From NCBI GenBank assembly GCA_049999805.1, contig JBNGIO010006073.1, forward strand, positions 1 to 45,330: 45,330 bases of DNA, written 5' to 3'. The position numbers and the translations under genes are program-made. Shown piece by piece: positions 12,338 to 24,700 of the stretch. The DNA is from Folioceros fuciformis (lineage: Eukaryota > Anthocerotophyta > Anthocerotopsida > Anthocerotales). Numbering within the stretch: the first letter of the stretch is position 1; every line of letters starts with the position of its first letter. The notes beneath the pieces are model-generated. The model was given only the letters and a program-made list of their open reading frames with translations. It had not been told where the DNA came from and searched no databases.

Positions 12338-15300
12338 TCAGGGTGAACTAAGCATTACAGAATCAGAGGCTGCTAAGCCACCGTTGATGGATGTCTTCGA
12401 CATGCGACTTTTCTCGGAGTCTATCTGCATCAGATGTGTTCGCAGACTGCGCTCCTCAATCTGGAGACATAAATCAAAACAAAAAAATTTCAGAAGAGCA
12501 TGGACAGAAGAGTCCTAGGGGCTCCACCAAGTCCAACATAGCAGAAGTTTCAAGTTTTTTTGGGTAGTACAACTTGATACCTCTAGGGCAGATGCCACAT
12601 CTAGTAGGTCTCCACACTCGGCGAGAAGTGCTCTTTCTTTGACAGCAGTATCCGCAAGCTGAGCGAGGAGGGTACCCATCTTTGCCGCCTGTTGCAAGCG
12701 ACTAAGTACAAGTACTCTGATGCATCGATTGCCCCATTTACAGAAACATCGCTTTTCAAAAACAGCGTCAGTTATCTACACAAGCAGCAGCAGACGTAAC
12801 AAACCTTCGGTAGGAGACTATTGACGGAGTACTCCATAGCATTCATGACTTCGTAGGCCGAGCCTAATGCCTCTCTCACGGCCTGCAGATCCGCCTGTCA
12901 CGGTAAAACCAACCAAGCGTAATGTAAGCAACGCTCAGGATCTAATCACTCACTACAAGCTGGTGACAAAAGATTACGGGGAGGGAAAAGGTGAATAATT
13001 CGTGCTCAATGACGTGCACTCTTACCCTTGCTCCTCCAGTCACAGGCACTCGCAGGATTGCGGATTCTAACGCCTCTGTCGCTCCTGCCAGAGCTGCAGT
13101 ATGTTCTGGTTCTAGTTCTACCCAGTTCTCAAGCTGATCTTTCTGCAACGGGAACACGATGGAGCTGGAAAATGTCAACATTACCCAGGAGTATAGTGTA
13201 GAGCATACAGTCAAGGGGTTTAAACCTCAACAGGCATGGAAGATTATCTAATTTCCCCAGAATCTGATAAGCCACCGAAGCTTCTGAAAACTACCTGGCT
13301 TAACAGAATGGAATCCAGCTTTTGAGCCTGCCTCGCTTGCTGCACTTGAATACGCTTCAGTGCAACAGATTCTCGTAGATCGGTAGTTTTGGACCACACA
13401 CTATACAATGACCTCTGCAAACAAGAGACAACACTGTTACAGACTTCACATGCATGACATACTTTTAGAGCACTTATAGAATCGACACCTCCTCCTGAAC
13501 TGGTGGGACCTGTCCAGTACCTCCTGAGCACCCAATGCAAGCAGAACACGGATACCTTGGGGGTAGGTACGCACCTCAGCTGTGGCTCTTTGAGAACTCA
13601 TCGCAGCCTCAGCCCTGGCATTCACAAATCGCCACTGCAGCCACCTGTTGTGGAGGACCCGCAAAAGCTGGACCTCCTCTTGTTGAGTCATACTTTTTTT
13701 GCCTCTGCGGGAATCTACACCAAAATTCAGCATGCCCAAGGCATTACTGATTCGACTTGAGCTACTACCACTTGGAGGTAACGCAGCAGACGGCATTCTC
13801 TGCCTGGTAGGGCTTGGAAGACCTCTTGAAGGGGAAGCTGGCTTGGAGGGAGAAACGGGTGTTTGAACTGGTACAGAGACAGACAATGGGGGAACCCTGC
13901 TGGGCGACATAGCCCATGCAGATGTAATCCCATTGGCTGCCATATTATTTCCTGACTGGCCAGCTACAGTCAGTGCTTTTGACGATCGACTTGATCCTTT
14001 CCCTCCAGGTATGGCGCCAGCAGACACATCAGAATCTGGTGCAGATGATCTAAAACCTTCTCCAGACTGCCTCCCAGCCCGTGCAGAAGTAGTTGGCCAG
14101 AAGCGCGCTGCCACCACGGTGCCCCTTCCAGGTCCTCTTGACCCTCCTCCTGAACCACTAGAGGATACACTGTCTGAGTCAGATCCGATCTCAAAGTTGG
14201 CAGAGACATTCGCATCGGAGCCTGCAAGCTCTGCCTCCTGCTGAACCTGTCTCACTCTACTCAGTGAAGCCTCGGGACCTATACTTCCTTCGGCTGCTTG
14301 GGCATTCTGGGCACCCTCTTGCGATCCAATCAACTTTCCATTGCTTTCAGACGTGGATCCACTACCTCTACCCCTGCTTTCCAGTGAGACCCGACGAACC
14401 ACTCCCTGCGAGGCTGCTACTGCTGCAGGCCCTTCATTGATGGATCTCGAAAAGCTTTTGGAGACGGCCGTTTTCACGGGGCGAGAGGTTGTGGCACTCC
14501 CGTTCTGACTCTGTACAAGCATGGTAGCTGCTCTACCAAGAGGCCGATCTCTCTCACTGCCCAAGTCCATACTTCTGGACATGACTGATCCAAAAGACTT
14601 GCCATTACTGGTGCCAGGCCATCGCTGCAAGTCAGGCTTGGAGGGAGAATTGTCGAGAGGTCGAGCATTTTCCACCTGATCTGTATTCTGACGCCGCACT
14701 GGTGACCCTTTTCGTGAAGGAGGAGCAGAAGTGGGCTCAGCCGTCCTAGGCACCCCATTTGCAGTGGGCCTCAAAGCGTTTTCGGACGCCATTCCCCCTT
14801 CTCGTTTGGGGCTGTCCCGCCTAGGGGTCTCCCTCTTGGGGCTTTCCCTACGCGCGGAACTGGCGTCCTTGTCCCGCCGTACTGGTGTCTGAGGCCTTCC
14901 ATCCTTGACGGGGGTTTGAGGCCTTCCATCCTTGACAGGAGTCTGGGGCCTGGCATCCTTGACAGGAGTCTGGGGCCTGGCATCCTTGATAGCTGTGCTA
15001 GTCTGAGCCCTGAGTTCCTTGACAGGAGTAGTAGTCTGAGGCCTGGCCTCCTTAGCAGGAGGAGTCTGAGGCCTGACCTCCTTGGCAGGAGGAGTCTGAG
15101 GCCTGACCTCCTTGGCAGGAGGAGTCTGAGGCCTGGCCTCCTTGGCAGGAGGTGTCTGGGGCCTGCTGGTTTCCTTGGCTGGAGGTGTTTGAGGCCTCCC
15201 CTCCTTGACAGGAGTCTGGGGCCTTCCGTCCCTAACAGGTGTCTGTGGTCTTCCCTCCCTGGCAAGTGTCTGGGGTCTGGTGGCATCCTTGGCAGGCGTT

Positions 15301-15896
15301 TGAGGCCTGCTCAACGTTCCCTCCCGTGCCTCCCTCCTGCTGAAAGAAGCATTGCTGTTGGAAACATGAGCAGCAGCGTCCCCCTGTTGAAATGAAGCCG
15401 CCTGGCTGTGACTGGACGGCCACAGAAGGCCGGCACCAGAGACAGAAGCAGCAGCAGAAGCCCGCGGAACGGGCCTCTTAGAGCTCCACAGCCCATCCGC
15501 GGAAGTAGAGAGAGAGAGCCTAGGCTCAGCAGACGAGCTGGTGGTAGCAGGCCAAGGTCTCCTCCGCTCTGCCGAGCTGGCGCGCTTCAACACAGGCACC
15601 TCTGCAGCGGGGCTGTTCCGGCCCAAGGTCGGGGACGGATGCCTGCGGGGAGCGGCAGCAGCCGCGGGTGCTAACCCATTGGACGCTGCCGCGGAGCTTG
15701 CGGTGGTGGCTGTCTTGTATCTTGACGTTATCTCTCGGTTCCGCGGCTTGCGCAGACCGGCCACATTGCTCTTCTCAGACAGCGCCAGCGGCGAGCGCAC
15801 ATTATCGATCTCGACGTTCTTTTCCAGGAGTTGAGCCTCCTGCTGCTGCTGCTGCTGCACAGCGCCAGAAGATGCAGTCAAATCAGCGGCAACCAT
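12338..15896 (-). CDS. QWRF-motif protein (augmin subunit 8-like, DUF566)
   Basis: Plant-specific microtubule-associated family that includes AUG8, a subunit linking the augmin complex to spindle and phragmoplast microtubules. Exons on the minus strand: 13575-15896, 13295-13414, 13026-13142, 12805-12894, 12581-12688, 12338-12460; all splice in phase 0 and give 959 aa. The first exon encodes a low-complexity, basic Ser/Pro-rich N-terminus with a long RPQTP array, then the diagnostic QWRF at residues 754-757 (NRWLQWRFVNARAEAA). The remaining exons encode the helical C-terminal domain (LYSVWSKTTDLRESVALKRI; LESAILRVPVTGGA; KERALLAECGDLL; EERSLRTHLMQ). The start at 15896 begins MVAADLTASSG; an upstream in-frame ATG at 16001 adds 35 unconserved residues and was not used. 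Close paralogues such as SCO3 or QWRF1-9 are alternatives to AUG8. Confidence 0.93.
14880..15310 (-). repeat. Coding tandem repeat, about 15 RPQTP units
   Basis: Inside exon 1 of the QWRF gene, about 15 units of 9-11 residues follow one another, mostly RPQTPVKDG or RPQTPPAKEA. The DNA is a GC-rich minisatellite of about 27-33 bp units; some neighbouring units are nearly identical, indicating recent slippage or unequal exchange. The TPVK units fit the S/T-P-x-K cyclin-dependent-kinase consensus. The array lies in the disordered, basic part of the protein, which in this family binds microtubules. Confidence 0.9.
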
Positions 15897-17300
15897 GATC
15901 AACACCACCACCGGCTCCCGCTGCGTCTTCCTCCTGCTCCCATCTCCGACTCCTCCTAGCCACACTGTCTCATGGGGATGCAGGACAAAGGATGGTAACA
16001 CGCAACGAGATCACGGTCGAGGGCAGGGTAACGACTCTCCCAACCTCTGCTCAATGCCGGACCTCCCAATCTGCATGCAGAAGACCGATCGGGCTGCAGA
16101 GATCCAGCTCCCCGTCCCTCCTCCCTGCTCCTAATTCCCTGGGCGTACAAAGCCAGCTAGCACACCAATGCCGACCCCGGCACTCGGCGCAGTGTCCTTC
16201 CTAGTCACCCCTCTCCAAGGAAAAAGAGGCCAAAACGCCTCCAGCCGCCCTAGCTACACCCGATCAGCTCCTCCTGGCGCAGAAACCGCAACGGATTCAC
16301 CTCGTCCCCCCACACACCACACTCGCCATCAGATCCAAGACCTAGCACGCTCAGGAGCTCCAGATTTTAACTCCAACAGACCCCCGCCCAGCCAAACAGA
16401 GCTCCACAAGGAAGGCGCAGACCCCGGCGCCGGGCAAGAAGATAGTCCACTTCAGTCCGGTCCAGACCACCTGCACAAAATTGTACAAGAGCGAGCCCAA
16501 TTCGCTGGCAAGTCGACCGAGTCAGTCCGGGAGCCCGCCCGGCCGCGGCTCCATCCCTGCTTCCCTTCCGCCGCCGAATCCGCGCCTGAGAAGGGTTCCG
16601 AACCCCTCTAGCTGCAAATGCTGCGCTCCAATTCCGCCGCTTCCGGAGGGACCAGCAAGAAGGAGGCAGGCGACGCGCGCGGGCAGGAAGCGACAGCGCA
16701 GGGAAACCCACGCTCCCGCACCGTGTGGCGCGGTTGCAAGCAGAAGGAGCGCGGAATTGTGCAAGCAAGGCAGCGGGTAGCGCAGATGCAAGAAAAGCAG
16801 ACGCACCAGCGATGGGTGAAGCGAAGCGAAGCGAAGAACAGAGGGAGGAGCAAGCGAGTGAAATGCAGGAAAGGAGGAGAAAAGGGCCCTCAGGGCGAGG
16901 GAGAGAGGTGGAGGAAACAACAAACAAAAGAGAAGGCACGCGAGTGCGGGGGCGCGCCCGGCCTTGCGCTTCCCACACGGCATGGAAGCTGCTGAGAGCG
17001 CGCCGGGAAGATGTAGGCCGGGCGGCATCCCCGCAGACGGGCAAGAGGCCGACCGGGCTATAAGTACCTCGTGCCTGCGGGTGAACATGCGGGGCCGCGG
17101 GGCAACTATAGGCGTGGCACCGGAAACTGGTCGTGGGCCCTGGGACTGGGACGTGCGCAGGCGAGCTCCCGTTCTGACTCGCAACGGCTCTTCCGCGATA
17201 GCTAGGTATCTATCTCCTCGATCCTCGACTCGACATGCAATACCAAACCAGCCCAGACCAGCCCAGACCAGACCAGACCAGGCCAGACCACACTAGACTA
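15897..17300. promoter_or_regulatory. GC-rich upstream region of the QWRF gene
   Basis: This is the presumed 5' UTR and promoter of the minus-strand QWRF gene. It is GC-rich and purine-skewed, and many long frames are open on both strands purely from composition. No conserved protein was recognised. A (CCAGA)n-like run ends the region at 17240-17300. No TATA box could be assigned with confidence. Confidence 0.35.
17240..17300. repeat. CCAGA-type short tandem repeat
   Basis: Variants of CCAGA and CCAGCCCAGA repeat about ten times on the plus strand. No coding role is seen. Confidence 0.75.
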
Positions 17301-17706
17301 CACCAGTACGTATGTATGTAGAGAGATAAGCATGATGTAATGGTGGCCGGCACCCCTGGGTGTCCATCCCTTCCTTTCTTCCTCGCCAAGCCGTGAAAAT
17401 TGGCCGCATTTCACGAGTCGTCACGACTGGGCCGTTAGAGCATCGCGCCACGTGGCAAGTTGGCGCGGAGGCGGGGCCCTCCGTAACTCGGACTGCATTA
17501 TCTCCATCCAACGGGATTCCACCCGCATTGAAATGCCGCTACATACAAAACAGCAGTGCATTTCTGAGAATTTTACGACATGAGAAGGGTGGATGGTGGA
17601 TCCCATCCCTTTGCCCTTGCCCAGCAGCGAAGGAAAGGCGCATGGAAAACTGCAAATGCTTTGACTTGGTTTCTTCCTCGGGGAGAGCTTCCATTTCAAA
17701 TGGTGG

Positions 17707-17806
17707 NNNNNNNNNNNNNNNNNNNNNNNNNNNNNNNNNNNNNNNNNNNNNNNNNNNNNNNNNNNNNNNNNNNNNNNNNNNNNNNNNNNNNNNNNNNNNN
17801 NNNNNN
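17707..17806. other. Assembly gap (exactly 100 N)
   Basis: One hundred consecutive N bases. A round 100 is the usual placeholder for a scaffold gap of unknown size, so the real distance across it is not known. Confidence 0.98.
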
Positions 17807-18614
17807 TCTTGGCGGGGCCTGGGCTGGCCAGTGCCACTGATTGGGGCTTGGCATCGCCTCCGACTTCCTCCCAAACTCGCTTGGGAGCAACACAAACACG
17901 AAAGTTGGGAAGGCCATGGTCGCCACTTGGCTGGCTATCGGGCTGGGAATCTCAGCGGGTGGCCCCGGGGCCCCGGGCCCCTTCCTTGCACTGCCTCAGT
18001 GCCCCGCCCACATAGCCCACTTCCCAGCACTAGACCAGCATCTGCAAATTCCATCGGCCGACGATAGCTTTTGCAAACGCACGCTTGGACTAGGTAACCG
18101 TCATCGTCGTACCTGATGAGAGAAAAGGGCATAAGTCAAGCAATGCGCGGGCGGGCGCATCAGCTCCTGGACAGGACAGGGATTCGGGATCGCACTTCCT
18201 CCTCCCTCTTTTCCTCACCACTCTCGTTTCTTATTTCTTGGCTCGACCATGTCGGTCGGTGTTGGGCCCTGCGCCAGCTCCTGCACCATCACAACCACAA
18301 CCACAACCACGCAGCGACGTGGTCGGGTTCGGTTAGGTTAGGGTTAGGTTGGGCCCGCTTTCTCGTGAACTGGGACCGGGCATGGAATGACAGGAAAGGA
18401 GGAAGCGTACAGTACCGGCATCCAGCGGCTCCCTCCCTCGACACAGCACCTGCTGCCCGCCTGTGTTGTCGTCCTGCTGCCTGCAGTTGGCGATTGATTG
18501 ATGGAAGGAAAATGACTCCGCTGCTACACAGCACGCACGCACGACATGCAACAAACAATCTACAACGCAACGCAGATACACACATACACAGATACACTAG
18601 TTGTTACACCGGTC

Positions 18615-18644
18615 GCGGTGCGGTGCGGTGCGGTGCGGTGCGGT
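18615..18644. repeat. (GCGGT)6 microsatellite
   Basis: Six perfect GCGGT units, in GC-rich DNA with no recognised gene. Confidence 0.95.
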
Positions 18645-20540
18645 AACACTTCCGCACACTTCCACCCGCTCGCCACCGACTCTGCCACCAACGTGACGAG
18701 AGGAGAAACAGCAGGCAGGTATAATAATAACGGGAGTGTGGCAGTGAAGGGCCAGGCCGCCGGCACCAGCTCGATTTGGCATTCGGGGTCTCGAGGTCTC
18801 TGGCCGCCTCCAAGGCTCCACCAGCTTCCACCTCCACCGGACCGCCTCCACTAATAATCCGAAAGCAGTTACGAGGAGGGCTTTGAATGGTGCCATCAAA
18901 ACACAGATCCCATTCGAGGTGACAAGCTTGGCGACCGACGCCAGGAAGCGAGGCCACGGTTTCACCACACCCTTCTGGGAGCCTACCGGGCTCGGGACTG
19001 GCTGCATGCCCCACCCCCTGAGGTCATGGCTCCCTCTCTGGCCTTTATGGCTGCGGGATCCCGGGGAAACTGTTGCCGCGCCTATCATCAATGGACATGC
19101 CACAGATCATTGATTGAATGTCACATGCCATGGACAGTTAGACGCCATTTTTATCTGGTTTGCATCTGCTCCGCTCCTTTTTCCTGCCACCCGTATGCTC
19201 GCTACCCTACGACACCTCCCTTTGCGTGACATTGCCCTCCCCAGCTCTCTCCTCCTCCCACCTCAATGCGTGCATCGTAGCCTGTGGCAGTCAAGATACT
19301 ACTTCCCTCATGAGCCGGCCATTCTCGGAAGCTGGAAAAGGAAACCAACTGGAAAAAAAAAAAAAAGTTAAAGCACCAAGATGTTTTTAAATTGAAATTG
19401 CTATCAGGCTCAAGGACGGTGAAGCTCTTTACAGCCGAGCCGAGGTATGTACAGACATCGGCTGGGCACCAGGAGCCGAAAGCGAACGTCCTCCGCAGCC
19501 GCATCTGCACCCGCACCCGCAGCCGCGTCCGCACCCGCACTCGAGCGCCTCCTGATGTTTTCCTCAAAAGCCTGGTGCCAGCGCCAGGGCCAGGTTATGA
19601 GAAGCTTCAGGTTTCCATCCTTCGAATGGAAGCTTCTCTTGGAATTCCTCCCACTTGCTTTCCCTACCGGATTCCACTCTAATCAACCGAATTTAGTTGC
19701 TGGCAGAGTGTGCTGCAGTCCACACCAAGTTCGCTTCATTCCGGAAACGTTTGCAACCATTGCTCTTACTAAAGCCACGGACTGACATCCTGATGCCGAC
19801 CGAACGAAGCCAAAGCCAGCTCCTTTTATCAGGACAATCGCGTGGGATGCCCGGCTTCTTGGGATTTCCGGTCAGACCGGCACGTATTATTGCAGATTGC
19901 TACTCACAAGCCAAGCGTCTGCACGGTGGCTGGCGGGCTGTGTAGGGCCTCCCGTCGCTCTCCATATTACCTTGACACGCTCTGCCAGCATTCCGAGTCA
20001 GGCGATCGGATTTCTGTTTCCACGCAGAGATCTGTACATGACGGGCTCACACACATCCTACGATTGCATCAGTCTGTAGGAAGGGCAGTTGGACATCAGC
20101 GAAGTACCAGGGACGAACCTGCCTGATGATGGTTCACCATCGCTTTTCACAGTTCACGGCTGTTTTTCTGGAGTTCACGCTCATGCTCATGCTCCTGGCG
20201 GCTTTAACTTGCAGTACACAGGTAGCTTTGACCAGGAAATCTGGTACCCTAACGGATCCCTCACACGCTGGGGAGAATGTGTGACAAACGTGAGTCCAAA
20301 TGCAACACGCAGGGATAGCATGCTCCGGCTTGGCAGCACAATTTGGGTTTCATTCCTTCCTTCCACGCCATTTCTCATGTGAAAACCATGCAGTCTTCAC
20401 AAACAATTTGGCTTTGTTGGCAAGAATGAAGCAGAGGAATAAATGTTTCTTCCCTCGTTTCCAACGGTGGCACACACAGTGAACGTGCACTCATCCCAAA
20501 GCCATGTGTTGGACAAACAAGACGCGCACCACTATCCTCC

Positions 20541-21056
20541 TCAGGGGCCACCGAGAATTGCGTTGTCCAAGTCCTCTCTGCTCAGTGCGTAGCTGAACTT
20601 TCTTTCCATGTCTTTCTCCAAGTTTCCAGGACCGCTCTTCAAGTATCTGCACATGATTCCAGCCTCATCAAAATCGAACCTCTTCTTGAAGGGAAGGACC
20701 TTCGAAGGCTGCTCACGCTGGTGGAGGCCAGGACAATACTTTATGTGGAGCTCAGTGAAATCCAGTGAAAGCTGAGCGTGCCAGTCAGGTCTTTCGATCA
20801 GCCAAACTGCTCGATCCACCTTGCTTTGGTAGAAACCCAGGCTCGTGAGCCACAGCTCGATGGAAGGCAGGCTGTGGGAGTACAGAGGCTTCTTTTTGTC
20901 GGGCAGTTTGTTGCCTGAACCCACGGCAGACCCTTCTGCACAAGCTCGCACCCCAACATTTCTGGGCAGCGGCTTCACATGATGCCTGGGCATCAGCAGC
21001 CTACATGATGTCTGCGCTCCCAGCACAGACAACAGTGTGTGCTGCAGTGAACGCAT
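20541..21056 (-). CDS. DUF3143-domain protein, probably plastid-targeted
   Basis: Small protein of 140 aa in two exons: 20740-21056 and 20541-20646. The DUF3143 domain, found in cyanobacteria and plants, starts at LYSHSLPSIELWLTSLGF and continues PDWHAQLSLDFTELHIK; after the splice it reads YLKSGPGNLEKDMERKF and ends LSREDLDNAILGGP. The first 45-50 residues are rich in Ser, Arg and Leu with few acids, like a chloroplast transit peptide, which fits a cyanobacterial origin. The 93-bp intron (GTATTG...GTGCAG) has a length divisible by three and no in-frame stop, so unspliced RNA would give a protein with 31 extra residues. The start at 21056 is the most plausible in-frame ATG, though the frame stays open to 21323. 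The molecular function of the family is not known to me. Confidence 0.8.
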   Translation of the reverse strand: MRSLQHTLLSVLGAQTSCRLLMPRHHVKPLPRNVGVRACAEGSAVGSGNKLPDKKKPLYSHSLPSIELWLTSLGFYQSKVDRAVWLIERPDWHAQLSLDFTELHIKYCPGLHQREQPSKVLPFKKRFDFDEAGIMCRYLKSGPGNLEKDMERKFSYALSREDLDNAILGGP

Positions 21057-21725
21057 CACGTAAGTCCGGCCAAACAGTCCTTCGAAGAAGCAGTGAACAA
21101 TCAATCCAAGCAATGGAACCAGCTCACAGTGCCGTGTCCCCAGACAAAGCTCACCTCTGTCGGAACCACAAGGTTCCCCTTCCTTGAAAACGCACTGCTG
21201 CAAACATGCCCAGACGTCGATTTGCTTCCCACTGCGCATCCCACTGACCATGAACATCCGCTGCCCTGAAAGTTGACATCCACAGGGCGCGCAAATGCGC
21301 CCTGCCGTGGGGTGACTGCGCAAACCGATTCCATCATTGCTCCCAAACCAAGCTTATCATCATCCCGTGTACCTATCGCTTGCCTGAATTTGAATTTCGT
21401 GGGTTTCAGAAGGACACCCTATTCTCGTTCTGAACCAGGTGCTTTCGCATATAACCAGAGATGTGGTGGAGAGAAGTCGCGATCAAAACGTTCAGGTGGC
21501 ATTCAACCCAGGCATCATGGCTTGCTCCTTTCAGACAAGGGTTCAAGTTGCTCGTCAGCAAGTGGTGCGCTGGTCAACAAATTGTGCTGGTCTTTGAGAA
21601 ATGAGTCTCACACAATTCATCTAGAATCTTCAGTTGACAGAAGGGAGGTTAGTTTCTCACATCCACGACCGTAGGATGATTATGACGTGCTACTGCCTGA
21701 AAAATGAAGGGGGGCCCGCTATGCA
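21057..21725. other. Short intergenic region between two minus-strand genes
   Basis: This should hold the 3' UTR of the WD40 gene and the promoter of the DUF3143 gene. The DUF3143 frame stays open upstream to 21323, but those extra residues show no domain. No other feature was recognised. Confidence 0.4.
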
Positions 21726-24700
21726 TCACTGCTGAGTGGCCTTGAGTTCCTTGTGGACCAGAGCCAAGACCTGGCTTGCCAGCGTCTCTGAAAAGCGAGT
21801 AGAGTATCGCATAACAAAGCTTTCGATGTCAACAGATGCTATTGCCGACTCCGACAGAGAGATGGATGAGGCCACTCCAGACCTTAGCCGGAGACTTCCT
21901 GGTCCTGACACCAACGAGACAGAAGTCAGTAGAAGCTCATCAATAGGCTTTGAGCTAGTTGAGAGCCGAAAATGAAATGAGAGGTTTACCAGGCCTTTGA
22001 CTACTCACCAGTATCTCCTGTGCTGTCAAAGCAACAACTGTCATCCTCCTGGGTCTCTGTGGATGGCAAGAAAGGGTCACGTCCTTCTCCTCCCAAGTTG
22101 TAGGTAGCAGCTTGATGCGCTAGTCTTTGTACTTTCTGCAGAGCTCCCGGCATGAGCTCTTGATAAGTGGAAGCAGCAACCAGAACATCTGTGTGAACAG
22201 ATTTAGAGGTGGCAAGCTTTGGGTCTTGAAGCTCGTCAAAGAAGCGAGAGGCCTTTTCTGTGGCCTCCAGTAGTTCCTGAAGTACTGACTTGTACTCCTC
22301 TTTTGGGCGGGGTAACTTCAAACCAGGCGGCGACGGGCTTGTTTTTGGTGGCTCCACCGGGGCAAGCAATGGGATGAGACAGCCCTGATTCTCCGGACCC
22401 TCTTCTCTGAATGCCCCTGTGTTGATGATACACGAAAGTTCTACGAGTCAAACCAGCAATATTTAACAGGACAAGCTTTTGAGAGGGAAAGATTAATCGG
22501 CAGTTACGATGATTTGACAAACCTTCAGTTTCCAATGTAGTCGCTGGGTCACCATCTTCCGATCCCAGGCTGACCTTCCTCTCCAGCTGTTCAGCCAAGC
22601 CTTGGATTTCTAATTGAAGGTCTGATGACATCTCTTTCAGCACTGTGACACATTCACTCATATTTGTAACTTTGGCACGCGCCTTGTGATCAACCCGCGA
22701 TGCATCAGAAGAGGTATCCCCAACAGGTGGTCCTTTGGGCGTTGGATTCCCTATCCTAATCCACTCTGGTTCGACTTCCTTTAGGTCCAGAGCATCTCCG
22801 TCATCAGGTACTTGTTTAACACCGAAGCCCTCCATGTTCTCTGACTGTTCATGAGTTTTATGACATATCTGATGCTTGGATGCATGCTTATCTTTGCCCT
22901 TCATGACGAAGCTGAAAACACTGGAGGGTGAAGCATCTGGGGCACATATCAATGGCAAAGGAGGAGTTGAGATTGTGTGGCGCTTGGGTGTACCAGCGTC
23001 TTCATTCCAAACATCATGAGATCTTGGGGTGTCGTCCGCATTGCCACAGCCATCAGAACTAGCCTGAAGAACTTCTCTCACAGCCTTGTTTGATTCCAAA
23101 CCCCGACTCTCTTGATCGCCTTCAGCCAGTGTCATACAACGAGTGACAAGCTTTTGTTGTATGCTATGCGCGTCGCGATCAACCTGAATAGAGTACCAGG
23201 TGTCAGACTAAATGCTAACCAAGTTGAACAGCTTGCTTCTTACTTAAATTGATACAAACAATTAAATTCAAGAGACGACGTAAAGATTCACCTCTTGATC
23301 TGGACCATCCGGCACTTGCTGATGCTCGATAGTTGGGGCTGAGTGCGCACTATCCTGGAGCACAGCATTAAGATTTCTTGGGGGCCCCCATTCTTTTCCT
23401 GGAGAGATCAGTGATGCACGTTGTGAGGATACATTTGCCCTTGCAAGGAATCGTGCAGAGAAGCTGCTTCGTGTTGAGCTTGGCACCTGGGTCATAAGCC
23501 AAGTGGCATACGTATGAGAAAGCCAGTCGCCATACCATGCAACCCACGAAAGTGACCAGAGGCCATTGCCCGACAGTAAGGTCTTGAAACCTAACATGCA
23601 GTACCTTCAGATCTGATGACAGATTATCAAAGTGGGCACTGAAAAGGTCATCAGCAGGCACAAAGCTGTCTTCCTCGCCACCTTCTTCCTCATCAACAGA
23701 TTCATCTTCAAGTGATGACTTACGGCTCTCCAAATTTAACTGGTGTCCTCCCTCCATTCCATCAGACAAGTCTTTGAAAGATTCCAGGCTACTGCCGACT
23801 GAAAGTTGAGAATCTTTCTCAACTTCCATCATGCAACCCTGTACAACAACTGGCTGCCCCCACAGAGTAAATGACCTTGAGTCACCTTCGGTGTGAGATG
23901 CTAATTCAGCCTGAGATTGGACGAGCTCCTGAACTCCTGCGCCGACTGAGCCTGACTCTGATTCCAGTAAAGCTGCAGGCCTGCTAGGCTCATCGTTGTC
24001 TGAAAGGTAGATTACAACATCATCTTCAGGTGATGTCTGCTCCAGTTTGACTCCGGGAAGACAGGCTGTCTTGTCTTCATTCACCACGGTAGTACCACTA
24101 GTTTGCGCAATTTCTTCAAGTGGCCTGTCTTTCACCTCGTTGTTGCCCGACAGGTGAGGAACCCCAGAGGTGCTTGGACTTTCCTCTGCCAAGAAATCAA
24201 GCTCATTGAAGAATACTGTATGAACCGTTTTCCAGACCGTTTCCTTCCTGCACACATCAGAAGACACATCCATAAAAAGTATGATGGCATGTTGGGTTGC
24301 CATTGTCAATCTGGAGGACTGTGTCGAGTGCAAAGATGAAGTGCGTGTCTGTGATTTGGAGCCAGGTGCCAAAGAATTTGCGACAGAACCCTACCTGGGT
24401 CCTTGGGGACTAGATGTTGGTGTGACGTCAGCAGAATGAGCAATGCTATCTGGAGTGCTCTCCACACTCGCTCCATCAACAGAGAAGCGTCTCCGTGCAC
24501 CAAAGCCACTGGCCCGAATAGTTGCAGGTGGAGTGACGTCTTGTGCAGACTCTGAAAATAGTTTGTAACCCTCTGCTAGCCTCTGTAAACAACAAAGAAA
24601 TTCAATGCTATTTACTTCCAAAGCAGCAAAATTCGATGGGCAACTTTGACGCTTTCATCCTATTACCTCTGTCCATCGTGATTCTGAGGAGTGAAAAGGG

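Larger units (their letters stand above)
17301..20540. other. Long stretch without a recognised gene, contains assembly gap
   Basis: Open frames here are short, overlap on both strands and carry no recognisable domain. The region has a 100-N gap, GC-rich pentamer repeats (18615-18644 and a CCGCA-like run at about 19495-19545), a CAACCA run near 18290 and a homopolymer A tract near 19352. It separates two minus-strand genes and may include the 3' UTR of the DUF3143 gene at its right end. A gene hidden in or around the gap cannot be excluded. Confidence 0.5.

Noticed and set aside
15897-16001. Longer start for the QWRF protein at the upstream ATG (16001)
   Set aside because: The 35 extra residues are low-complexity and unlike the family; the MVAADLT start at 15896 is more natural.
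16367-17184. Two overlapping minus-strand frames of 220-225 codons upstream of the QWRF gene
   Set aside because: They overlap in different frames in GC-rich DNA, contain low-complexity Ser/Leu/Arg runs and no domain, so they are most likely chance frames in a leader or promoter.
18331-18351. GGTTAGGTTAGGGTTAGG, telomere-like motif
   Set aside because: Only two to three imperfect units; it does not match the TTTAGGG plant repeat and sits in ordinary internal sequence.
20089-20382. 97-codon plus-strand frame with HAHAHAP motif
   Set aside because: No recognisable domain, no signal peptide, and it lies at the 3' side of the DUF3143 gene; likely chance.
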